Source of the DNA: an uncultured Lachnospiraceae bacterium
GTDB taxonomy: Bacteria > Bacillota > Clostridia > Lachnospirales > Lachnospiraceae
Reading direction: 5' to 3'
NCBI GenBank assembly: GCA_902783295.1
Contig: CACZQT010000326.1
Location: 1 to 16,605, forward strand
DNA length: 16,605 nucleotides
Part shown: positions 1 through 6,973 of the stretch, piece after piece
Layout of the letters: the number at the start of each line of letters is the position of its first letter
How positions within the stretch are numbered: position 1 is the stretch's first letter
Notes under the pieces: model-generated
The model's database searches: none
Seen by the model: the letters and a program-made list of their open reading frames with translations, nothing else
What the model was told of the DNA's origin: nothing
Position numbers and translations under genes: made by a program

Positions 1-2
1 CT

Positions 3-200
3 TTTGCATATCTGGCCAATGCCATCGGAATGAAGAAGATTTACATCTACACGCTTCCTTACTGGCACAGTTTTACAAAGATAAATGGGAAATACTATGA
101 TGTAAGTCTGGGACGGAAGAACCTGAACAGTTACCGCAGGTATGGGAGGAAATCCTACTACAGCGGATATAATGCCATTATTGAAAGCATCGACAAATGA
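3..200 (+). CDS. C-terminal end of a probable transglutaminase-like (cysteine protease fold) protein, partial
   Basis: This open frame runs in from the left edge and ends at TGA 198-200, leaving 65 residues of a larger protein. The fragment contains FAYLANAIGMKK, then a histidine in YWHSFTKINGKYYDVSLG. A His followed about 11 residues later by an Asp in a 'K-x-NGKYY-D' context is the usual layout of the His-Asp end of the transglutaminase-like catalytic triad (Cys-His-Asp). The Cys would lie upstream, outside the window. The last 35 residues are Tyr-, Arg- and Lys-rich and carry no anchor motif. Such domains are common at the C-terminus of secreted clostridial proteins, and the next large genes are also secreted, so a surface or secreted role is inferred. 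The call rests on one short motif. No clear terminator follows. Confidence 0.5.
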   Translation, partial: FAYLANAIGMKKIYIYTLPYWHSFTKINGKYYDVSLGRKNLNSYRRYGRKSYYSGYNAIIESIDK

Positions 201-349
201 TTCCGTAAAGCACATACACCGGATTTCCTGGGCGGATGACAAATGATTATGGGACAGAAATACCGGTTAGCATACTTGACTCAGACATTGTGGATGTGTT
301 AAAAAATATACAATTGCTAGTACCTGCAAAACCTAAGTCAGAAAACATG

Positions 350-384
350 TATGGACAGGCAGCAAATATTTCTGCCTGCCCATA
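350..384. promoter_or_regulatory. Hairpin in the gap before the aerolysin-like gene
   Basis: TATGG-A-CAGGCAG at 350-362 pairs with CTGCCTG-C-CCATA at 372-384: 12 base pairs with one A.C mismatch and a 9-base loop. No T-run follows on the plus strand, so it is not a typical intrinsic terminator. It lies 63 bases upstream of the next start codon and could be a leader structure. The rest of 201-447 shows no gene. A TTGACT at 276 has only a poor -10 partner (TTAAAA at 299). Confidence 0.45.
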
Positions 385-447
385 CTGAAAAATGGAGACT
401 TCTGACTCCGAAAAAAATAAATCTGCAAGAAAGGATGTTAACTGATT

Positions 448-3400
448 ATGTTAAAAAGAGCATTGCACATGATACTGGCTGTGATTTTCTTTTGCTGCAC
501 TGCCTTCGGATTAAAAGATTCAACGCCTGTTTTTGCCGATGTGGTTCTGGAAGAGGGCGAAACGCAGGATCCGGATCCGATTTCCAGCACGTATACTGTG
601 GATAACCTGACATACTATGACGTGGGTTCCGCACAGTTTTCACAGGAAAAGATGCTTTTTTTCAAAGATCTTCTTCAGAAAAGGACAAGTAATCTGAAAA
701 CGGGAAAATGGACAGAGACAGGGCTGATACAAGAACAGGAACCTTCTTCCATCGCTGATCAATGGCTTGTTCTCGGAGCAGGGATTATGTATCAGTACGG
801 AAACTATCTGGCCCAACAAGCCGAGCTCCGGCGTGTGCTGGAACAGGCAGCGCAAAACGGAACCGGTACAGAAGATTACTATACGGCGACCAGGGTTGAT
901 ATGAGTGCTATGAGGATTTCCGGAACTTCCAATCCGATGTCTTCGTTGAAGAACGCCGAGGCATGGGCCCTGCAAAAAGTCTTCGGCAATTCTGCACCGA
1001 TCGGGAACTTTCAAAACAACACCACAAACCAGGAAGTGCTTGCTACAGCGGTAGGGGCAACCAGAGGCGATGGCATGAAGCATGCGGTCGTTGCTTATTT
1101 TACAAATTTCCGCGTATTTGCCCTTATGCCGGAGGACGAAGGAAGCACCTATATAACGAATATTACTAAAAACAACGTGAACGAGACTTCTACCATCGCT
1201 CATGCTGTGAAAAATGAAACGGGATCTACGGTTACCGGTTCTCAGTCGATCACCAACAGTACAACGGCATCGGCCAGCAGTTCTGTCAATGGTTCTGCTT
1301 CCTATTCGTTTACAGAAGGTGTGAAAGTGGGGGCTGGCTTTGAGTTCACCAAAGCATTTAAAGTGAGCGGTGAGCTTAGTTTTTCCGCCACACAGGCTTT
1401 CTCTGCGGGATGGGGAACCAGTACAACATTGAGCGATACACGCAGTTCCACCCGTTCCATCAGCATTCCTTTAGCACCCTATACACAGGCAGTTATGCTT
1501 CAGACGGATTCTGTATCTGAATATATCACGAAATACAACTGCCCGATCGCTTTGAAATACGATGTAACGCTTGTCATGTATGATGAGGATGGTATCGTGA
1601 AGCGCAGCGGGACGTTATATCCCTCAGGGGCCAATATAGATACAAACGGTATGCCTATGGTCTTTGAGTTTTCCGGAGGAACTAATGGAGCCAGAGGAGA
1701 TCTGTATGACCGTGTCACCCATTTTTCCAGACCAGGCGAACTGGATAAAGAAATTCTCGGCTGGTATGATCTGGGGAAAACAAATAGCAGTCATGAATAC
1801 ACCAGGTATGCGTTTGAGACGATTATGACCCATATACCTATGTCTGCTGCAGGAGCCGAATATACACAGAAACTGCATGTTACGGACAGTGAGGTTTCCG
1901 GGATCATGCCGATCTACCCGCTGTACCGCGTGAAAATCTCTGAGCCGGGAAGCAATACCATCGCAGCTTCCCAGGTCAGTTATAATAATTACGACTACTA
2001 TACTTCAAGGCTGAAGGTCGGTGATTCTTCTTACACAAATTATCTTTCTTTGTCCGGCTTTAATAAGTTCGATGCTCCGTTCTACAGCTTTGCCAAGGAC
2101 AACGGGTATTGGATCGTTACAGATCATGACGGGAATGAGCTGACAGCGGAAGAGGCTCCGGTTATACTGGAGAAGGATAAGGTATCCACAAACTGGCGGT
2201 ATACCGCGGTTAAACCAGGCAGCTGTTTCCTTGTATACCGCATTAACGAAGATTGTTATTTTATTGCAAGTAAACCGGATATTCCGATCAGGAATGAGGA
2301 TCTGAAGAAGACCGCGGCGCTGGAAATCATTGTGGAAGAAAAAGAGCATGAACACAGCCTGAAACGTACGAACGCAGTGGCACCGACTTGTACGAAAGAC
2401 GGTATGAAGGCATATTATACCTGTACCGGCTGTGGTCTGATCTTCTCTGATAAAAACGGCACTGAAGAGACAGACGAGTCAGAGCTTGTTGTCAAAAAGC
2501 TCGGCCACAGCTGGGGAGAATGGAAGGTTGTGAAAGCCCCTACAGAGACCGAGGAAGGCGAAGAAGAATGCCTCTGCCTGAATGATGAGAGCCACACGAA
2601 GACCAGGACAGTTTCAGTGCTGCCTCATACGCATAAACTCGAAAAGGTGGCAAAGAAAAAGCCCGGCTGCACGGAAGAGGGTTATAGCACCTATTATGTA
2701 TGTAAGGAATGCGGAGAGCTGTTTAAAGACAAAAAAGCGACGCAGGAAATAGAACCGGAAGATACAGTCCTTGAGGCTGCCGGTCACTCCTGGGGAGAGT
2801 GGACAGTTGTGAAGGCAGCCACGGAGACCGGGGAGGGGGAAGAACAGAGAGTCTGCGCGAACGACGCTTCTCATGTGGAGACACGCGCACTGCCTGCCCT
2901 GAATCATGTACACACGTTTGAAAAGACTAAGAAGGCAGCTCCTACGTGCGAAAAGGATGGAAACATCGCTTATTATACCTGTACCGGATGCAAACGGATT
3001 TATGCAGATGAAGAAGGCAGCACGCCGGTTGAAGAAGAGGATCTCGTGCTGAAAGCCACCGGACACAAATGGGACGGTGGAGAGGTTACAACTCCCCCCA
3101 CCTGTGAGAAGAACGGCATCAGGACAACTACCTGTGAAAACTGCGGGAAGACCAAAACGAAGAAGCTGAAGGCGCTGGGACATGACTGGACAGAATGGAA
3201 GGTCGTGAAGGCAGCGACCAAAAAGAATGCAGGCAGCGAGAGCAGATTCTGTCTGAATGATACCTCGCATACTGAGACCCGCGAAATTCCGGCGATCGGA
3301 GATGGCCTGAAGAAAAACCAGTTTATCCGGATTTACGCCGGGAAGATTACAAAAAACAGCATACAGATCCGATGGACGAAGCTGGAGGATGCCGTGATGT

Positions 3401-3888
3401 ACAAGGTGTATGCGGGCATCTGCGGGGACGCCTGCAAGGATATCTACAGACTGGATTCCGAGAATGCTATCCTTAAGATTAAAAAAGTGGATGGGGAGAA
3501 GCTGGATGGAAACAACTGCTACAAGTTCTATGTAGCAGCGTTCGGTGAGGCCTCCAATGGCAAGATAAAAGAAATCGGCCGGACAGCTGATATTCACCTT
3601 TGCACAAAGGGCTCCAAATACGGGAATTACTCCTCCGTCACGCTGAAAACCAAGAGGGTTATCACCCTGCAGACAGGGGAGACGGCAAAGATTGAAGCAG
3701 TACAGAATAAAAAGAAGGGTGTGAAGGTGCTGAAGCACCGCGGCATCTGTTACAGTTCCACGGATCCGGCTGTGGCTGCGGTTCACAAGACGACTGGTAA
3801 GGTGACGGCCAAAGCCCCCGGTACCTGCAAGATCTACTGCTACTCCCAGAATGGTCTGTATAAGACTGTAAGTGTTATCGTGAAATAA
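448..3888 (+). CDS. Large secreted protein: aerolysin-like pore-forming module, Cys/His repeats, Fn3-like and Big2-like tail
   Basis: This 1146-residue protein has a signal peptide at residues 1-30, with likely cleavage after VFA. ATG 448 has an AAGAAAGGA-type RBS at slightly long spacing. Residues about 235-385 have the layout of aerolysin/ETX-MTX2 beta-pore-forming toxins. Two long Ser/Thr-rich alternating strands (about 236-290 and 312-340) flank a hairpin region (GVKVGAGFEF to SFSATQAF) and end in a 'SISIPLAPYTQAVML' strand. Residues about 496-628 look Ig-like. Residues 634-950 are three repeats with HxH, a lone Cys and CxxC at fixed spacing. Residues 957-1055 are Fn3-like and 1063-1146 Big2-like, ending in a QNGLYKTVSV segment shared with the 824-residue neighbour. 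No LPXTG, SLH or lipobox is seen. A role as a membrane-active or adhesive secreted protein is inferred; toxicity is unproven. A strong terminator follows. Confidence 0.72.
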   Translation: MLKRALHMILAVIFFCCTAFGLKDSTPVFADVVLEEGETQDPDPISSTYTVDNLTYYDVGSAQFSQEKMLFFKDLLQKRTSNLKTGKWTETGLIQEQEPSSIADQWLVLGAGIMYQYGNYLAQQAELRRVLEQAAQNGTGTEDYYTATRVDMSAMRISGTSNPMSSLKNAEAWALQKVFGNSAPIGNFQNNTTNQEVLATAVGATRGDGMKHAVVAYFTNFRVFALMPEDEGSTYITNITKNNVNETSTIAHAVKNETGSTVTGSQSITNSTTASASSSVNGSASYSFTEGVKVGAGFEFTKAFKVSGELSFSATQAFSAGWGTSTTLSDTRSSTRSISIPLAPYTQAVMLQTDSVSEYITKYNCPIALKYDVTLVMYDEDGIVKRSGTLYPSGANIDTNGMPMVFEFSGGTNGARGDLYDRVTHFSRPGELDKEILGWYDLGKTNSSHEYTRYAFETIMTHIPMSAAGAEYTQKLHVTDSEVSGIMPIYPLYRVKISEPGSNTIAASQVSYNNYDYYTSRLKVGDSSYTNYLSLSGFNKFDAPFYSFAKDNGYWIVTDHDGNELTAEEAPVILEKDKVSTNWRYTAVKPGSCFLVYRINEDCYFIASKPDIPIRNEDLKKTAALEIIVEEKEHEHSLKRTNAVAPTCTKDGMKAYYTCTGCGLIFSDKNGTEETDESELVVKKLGHSWGEWKVVKAPTETEEGEEECLCLNDESHTKTRTVSVLPHTHKLEKVAKKKPGCTEEGYSTYYVCKECGELFKDKKATQEIEPEDTVLEAAGHSWGEWTVVKAATETGEGEEQRVCANDASHVETRALPALNHVHTFEKTKKAAPTCEKDGNIAYYTCTGCKRIYADEEGSTPVEEEDLVLKATGHKWDGGEVTTPPTCEKNGIRTTTCENCGKTKTKKLKALGHDWTEWKVVKAATKKNAGSESRFCLNDTSHTETREIPAIGDGLKKNQFIRIYAGKITKNSIQIRWTKLEDAVMYKVYAGICGDACKDIYRLDSENAILKIKKVDGEKLDGNNCYKFYVAAFGEASNGKIKEIGRTADIHLCTKGSKYGNYSSVTLKTKRVITLQTGETAKIEAVQNKKKGVKVLKHRGICYSSTDPAVAAVHKTTGKVTAKAPGTCKIYCYSQNGLYKTVSVIVK
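2347..3297 (+). repeat. Three protein-level Cys/His repeats within the aerolysin-like protein
   Basis: Residues 634-726, 727-819 and 820-950 are three tandem copies of a module of about 93 residues. Each starts HxH, then has Cys 12 residues after the second His, then CxxC 11 residues after that Cys: H636/C648/C659-C662, H729/C741/C752-C755, H822/C834/C845-C848. Each continues with a GH-(S/K)-W element and a second half ending near 'ND-x-SH'. The third copy has an extra GHKW/CxxC unit (about 872-910). The repeats have diverged, so they are not recent DNA duplications. Confidence 0.85.
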
Positions 3889-3904
3889 GCATCATATAAA
3901 CAGA

Positions 3905-3957
3905 CGCGGACAGACGGCAGAAAACAGTTTCAGGCCGCCTGTCCGCGCTTGATTTTT
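3905..3957 (+). terminator. Rho-independent terminator after the aerolysin-like gene
   Basis: CGCGGACAG-A-CGGC (3905-3918) pairs with GCCG-C-CTGTCCGCG (3934-3947) across a 15-base loop. TTGATTTTT follows. It sits 16 bases after the TAA stop. Confidence 0.87.
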
Positions 3958-3977
3958 AAGCAGTCCTTTATTATGAT
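3949..3977 (+). promoter_or_regulatory. Probable sigma-A promoter for the 58-residue protein
   Basis: TTGATT at 3949-3954 and TATGAT at 3972-3977 are separated by exactly 17 bases. The -35 box lies on the T-run of the preceding terminator, so a new transcript could begin where the last one stops. It is about 36 bases upstream of the start at 4013. Confidence 0.5.
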
Positions 3978-4012
3978 GATAGACAAGTAAAAAACCTTTC
4001 CGGAGAATTGCC

Positions 4013-4189
4013 ATGAAGACCAATTGTGAATACTGTATGTATTACGAATATGACGAAGAGTATGAATGCATGACATGTACCATGGACCTGGACGAGGACG
4101 AGATGCAGAGGTTCCTCACGGATACCTTCAGGGAATGCCCGTATTTCCGGATGGGAGATGAGTACACGATCGTACGGAAACAGATATAG
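4013..4189 (+). CDS. Small five-cysteine protein, DUF6472 type, function unknown
   Basis: This 58-residue protein begins MKTNCEYC and ends EYTIVRKQI. ATG 4013 follows GGAGA (4002-4006) at good spacing. Cysteines lie at 5, 8, 19, 22 and 42, and the middle contains LDEDEMQRF followed by ECPYF. This pattern matches small conserved clostridial proteins that I know as DUF6472, recalled from sequence rather than searched. The paired cysteines suggest a metal site or redox role, but no function is established. There is no signal peptide, so it is probably cytoplasmic, unlike both flanking genes. It is monocistronic: a terminator and its own promoter lie upstream, and another promoter lies downstream. 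The protein is very acidic in the middle and ends basic. Confidence 0.9.
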   Translation: MKTNCEYCMYYEYDEEYECMTCTMDLDEDEMQRFLTDTFRECPYFRMGDEYTIVRKQI

Positions 4190-4228
4190 GAGTGAAAACC
4201 GCAAGGCGAATATATGGATCAGTCCTTT

Positions 4229-4274
4229 GGGGGACGGTTTTTTGGCTCAGTCAGGGGCAAAAGAACCGTCCCTC
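4229..4274. repeat. Palindromic intergenic element A (GGGACGGTT type)
   Basis: GGGACGGTT (4231-4239) pairs with AACCGTCCC (4264-4272), extended outward by G.T and G-C pairs and inward by TTT/AAA. The arms enclose about 24 bases. It resembles the GGGACRGT-type palindromes at 10906, 12918 and 13005. Its right arm is not followed by a T-run. Confidence 0.65.
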
Positions 4275-4306
4275 CTTTCAATTGCTATGTATTGTCATCT
4301 TTGCTC

Positions 4307-4335
4307 TTGTACTTTTAACAGTTTTAGGGTACAAT
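4307..4335 (+). promoter_or_regulatory. Probable sigma-A promoter for the LRR/MBG protein
   Basis: TTGTAC (4307-4312), a 17-base spacer, and TACAAT (4330-4335). The -10 box is good (5 of 6) and the -35 box weak. It lies 87 bases before the start codon, leaving a leader that contains a small hairpin at 4361-4382. Confidence 0.45.
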
Positions 4336-4360
4336 GATCTGAACAAAGTTATCAGAAGAA

Positions 4361-4382
4361 ATGAAACGAGGAGCAGTTTCAT
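4361..4382 (+). promoter_or_regulatory. Small leader hairpin with GAGGAG in its loop
   Basis: ATGAAAC (4361-4367) pairs with GTTTCAT (4376-4382), enclosing GAGGAGCA. The loop holds a ribosome-binding-like GAGGAG seven bases before a two-codon ORF (ATG CTA TAG, 4381-4389). A 21-codon ORF also starts at 4361 and ends at the TGA that overlaps the next ATG (ATGA, 4423-4426). Whether either is translated is unknown. Confidence 0.3.
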
Positions 4383-4422
4383 GCTATAGTTGGCGTAAGA
4401 CCGGTATAGAAAGGAGACGAAA

Positions 4423-6897
4423 ATGAAGAGAACGGGAACAGACTGCAGCAAATGGTTGTGCCTGCTTTTTTTGGTGTTCGGGATATGTTTTCTGCAGCCG
4501 AAGTTTGTATATGCCAAATTTCTGGCCGTTGATCTGACCAATGACACAAAGTCAAATACTTATGAAGTAGTACCGGCAGATCGTGAATTCGTGAAAAACT
4601 GGGTGGCGCAGATCTGGAAGGACAAAATGAACGGTATAGAGAAGGTTAATATAACTTCTCTTGGCGGTTTTGACTATATTGATGTGGATAAAGATGGACA
4701 TTTTGACTTTCAGATTCAGAACCAGACGTACGGTTCCATAAAACTTACAGCCACCGGCGTAGGGAACATGGAATATAATGTAATAGGTGTCCAGTTTGTG
4801 GAAAACAGTGCCGGCGATGAGCTGTGGATAACATTTCCAAAGTGGTGCTATAACAGTGCCTATAAAAGGCTCTTCATCAAGTCAGATGAGGTAATGAAGA
4901 AAAGCGGAGAACCTTTTACAACCATTTATGATCAGCCATGGAAAGACAAAAGATTTGAGATAGAAGAAGTGATTATCGGGGAGGGGGTTACTGTCATAGG
5001 ATCCTATGCTCTCGCCGATTTCGAAAAAATGGAAAAGATCACACTTCCTCATACACTCAAGGAAATCAGTATTTCTTCCATGTATTACTGTTATGAACTG
5101 AAAGAGCTTGATATTCCGGAAAGCGTAGAGATTATCGGTTCCTCCGCCTTGCATGGGTGCAAGAAACTTGAACTCATTACCATCAGGAATCCCGGGGTAA
5201 TCATTGGGTCAGATAAACCTCCCTATCCGACATTTCCCTATGACAGTTCAAAATCTTTGAAAATAAAAGGCCACAATGGCTCTCAGGTTGAAAGTTACTG
5301 CAAACATTATTCAGTATCTTTCGAATCTCTCTGCACACCCGGTGCTGCGAAGAAGGAAGCGGAAAAAGCAGCGACCTGTACGGATAAAGGTTCATATGAA
5401 GAAGTGAAGTACTGTACGCATCCTCAATGCGGTGCGGAAGTATCCCGTGTGAAGATCGATATTCCTGCGCTAGGCCATGTTCCTGAGGAAGTTATCACCA
5501 AAGCCAAGCCAAATGCAGACGGAAAGATCGAAAGCATCTGCAAAACCTGCAAGGCAGTGGTGAGCACTAAAAAGATTGCCGCGCCTGTATCTTTCGTACC
5601 GGAGAAATCTGAATATACAGCTGCCGGTGCGGAGATCAAACCCGCAGTGACAGTGAAGGATTCTGACGGAGCAGTGATTGCACCGGAGAATTATAAGCTT
5701 GTATATTCGAATAATATACACCCTGGGAAAGCGGCTGTTACCGTGGATTTCAGCGGATCTGAAAAGTATTCCGGTACCGGGACGACGAACTTTGAAATTA
5801 AATATATTTCCCTGGAGAATGCAGAAATTCTGATTCCCGACCAGGAATGGACCGGAGAACCGATCGACCCGGTCAATCCGGTTGTGAAAGTGGATGGAAA
5901 AACACTGGTTAAGGGTACAGATTATACACTGACTTCTATAGCAGGATCGAACACTGCGGTTGGTACGGCCGTTGTAATAGCTGCCGGTACGGGGCTGTAT
6001 GGAGGAACCAAAACAGGGTCTTTCAAAATCGTGCCGAAGTCTCTGGAGAAAGCTGTGGTGCAGGTGCCTGATCAGCAGTGGACAGGAAAGGAACTGACAC
6101 CTGCGCCGAAAGTGACGCTGGATGGTGTGGCTCTGAAAGCGGACGAGGACTATACGGTGATCTATTCCGCCAACAAGGACAAAGGCACCGCGACGGTGAC
6201 TGTGACAGGCAAAGGAAATTATAAAGACCTTGTTACAGGGACGTTCCGGATTGTTGCAGGGGAACCGGTTATTTCCCCGTCGAATCCTGCAGTTCTGGAG
6301 GATGTGGAAAAACCGCTGATCAGCAGCAAGGATGAGGAAGGTGGAAAAGGAACATCGTTCTATCTGCTGCAGGCAAAGGGCGAGCCGCTTTCCAAGAAGA
6401 GCATAAAGATCACCTGGACGAAGGTAAAGGGAGCCACCGGATATATCATTTACGGCAACCGCTGCGGGAAGAATAAGAAGTATCTGAAACTGAAGACACT
6501 CAGCGCTTCGCAGACCAGCTGGACCCGCTCTCTGAAAAAGGGCACGTATTATAAGGTAATTGTAGCGGCCGTAAAGGGCGACATGGTTCTGGCAAAATCC
6601 AAGACAGTACACGTAGCGACAAATGGAGGCAAAGTAGGCAATCCGACAGGGATTTCTCTGAGCAAGAAAAAACTCAGCCTGAAAGTGGGCAAGACGAAAA
6701 CCATCAAGGCTACAGTCAAGGCTCAGGGCAAACCGGTTAAGACGCATCGGAAAGTGGCCTGGGAATCCAGCAATCCTTCGGTAGCGACTGTAAACTCTGC
6801 CGGTGTAATTCAGGCTGTAGCCAAGGGCAAGTGCTATGTGTACGCTTACGCACAGAACGGTCTGTTCGCGAGAGTAAAAGTGACAGTGAAAAATTAA
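4423..6897 (+). CDS. Secreted BspA-like LRR protein with MBG-like repeats and Fn3-like/Big2-like tail
   Basis: This 824-residue exported protein has an ideal AAGGAG RBS (4411-4416) and a signal peptide cleaved near VYA at residue 31. Residues about 35-175 form an unrecognised head domain. Residues 178-260 carry BspA/LRR_5-type leucine-rich repeats (IEEVIIGEGVTVIGSYAL, then ITLPHTLKEI, then LDIPESVEIIGSSAL). Residues about 304-380 are a degenerate Cys/His spacer with C..C pairs, like the upstream protein. Residues 386-611 hold three MBG-like beta repeats, two of them with a 'PDQ-(E/Q)-WTGK/E' opening. Residues 644-735 are Fn3-like and 739-824 Big2-like. No sortase, SLH or lipid anchor is visible, so it is either released or held noncovalently. 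LRR proteins of this type usually mediate binding to surfaces or host molecules; that role is inferred here. No terminator is seen before the next gene. Confidence 0.88.
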   Translation: MKRTGTDCSKWLCLLFLVFGICFLQPKFVYAKFLAVDLTNDTKSNTYEVVPADREFVKNWVAQIWKDKMNGIEKVNITSLGGFDYIDVDKDGHFDFQIQNQTYGSIKLTATGVGNMEYNVIGVQFVENSAGDELWITFPKWCYNSAYKRLFIKSDEVMKKSGEPFTTIYDQPWKDKRFEIEEVIIGEGVTVIGSYALADFEKMEKITLPHTLKEISISSMYYCYELKELDIPESVEIIGSSALHGCKKLELITIRNPGVIIGSDKPPYPTFPYDSSKSLKIKGHNGSQVESYCKHYSVSFESLCTPGAAKKEAEKAATCTDKGSYEEVKYCTHPQCGAEVSRVKIDIPALGHVPEEVITKAKPNADGKIESICKTCKAVVSTKKIAAPVSFVPEKSEYTAAGAEIKPAVTVKDSDGAVIAPENYKLVYSNNIHPGKAAVTVDFSGSEKYSGTGTTNFEIKYISLENAEILIPDQEWTGEPIDPVNPVVKVDGKTLVKGTDYTLTSIAGSNTAVGTAVVIAAGTGLYGGTKTGSFKIVPKSLEKAVVQVPDQQWTGKELTPAPKVTLDGVALKADEDYTVIYSANKDKGTATVTVTGKGNYKDLVTGTFRIVAGEPVISPSNPAVLEDVEKPLISSKDEEGGKGTSFYLLQAKGEPLSKKSIKITWTKVKGATGYIIYGNRCGKNKKYLKLKTLSASQTSWTRSLKKGTYYKVIVAAVKGDMVLAKSKTVHVATNGGKVGNPTGISLSKKKLSLKVGKTKTIKATVKAQGKPVKTHRKVAWESSNPSVATVNSAGVIQAVAKGKCYVYAYAQNGLFARVKVTVKN

Positions 6898-6973
6898 ATC
6901 TGAAAATCGGGAAACAGAGAGCAGGCTGCAGGGAAAGCAGACAGATTTCATAGTTTTCGGAAAGGGATAGTTC

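Noticed and set aside
276..304. Promoter for the aerolysin-like gene (TTGACT and TTAAAA)
   Set aside because: The -35 box is good but the -10 box matches consensus at only three positions, so I do not list it as a feature.
351..605. 84-codon frame starting in the hairpin before the aerolysin-like gene
   Set aside because: It overlaps most of the signal-peptide region of a strongly supported gene in another frame and has no RBS or recognisable domain.
2347..3297. CRISPR-like or DNA satellite repeat
   Set aside because: The repetition is at the protein level within one open frame. The DNA copies have diverged and there are no spacers.
2614..3786. Long minus-strand open frame (390 codons) opposite the aerolysin-like gene
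   Set aside because: It is a shadow of the Cys/His-repeat and tail coding region, with no RBS and no recognisable domain, while the plus-strand frame has clear domains.
4192..4389. 65-codon frame with GTG start after the small five-cysteine gene
   Set aside because: It runs through palindrome A and the predicted promoter of the next gene. The hydrophobic stretch comes from T-rich intergenic DNA, and no homologue is recognised.
6898..6973. Cobalamin riboswitch before the Cbi fusion
   Set aside because: The gap is only 76 bases, too short for the riboswitch, and no B12-box-like sequence is seen.
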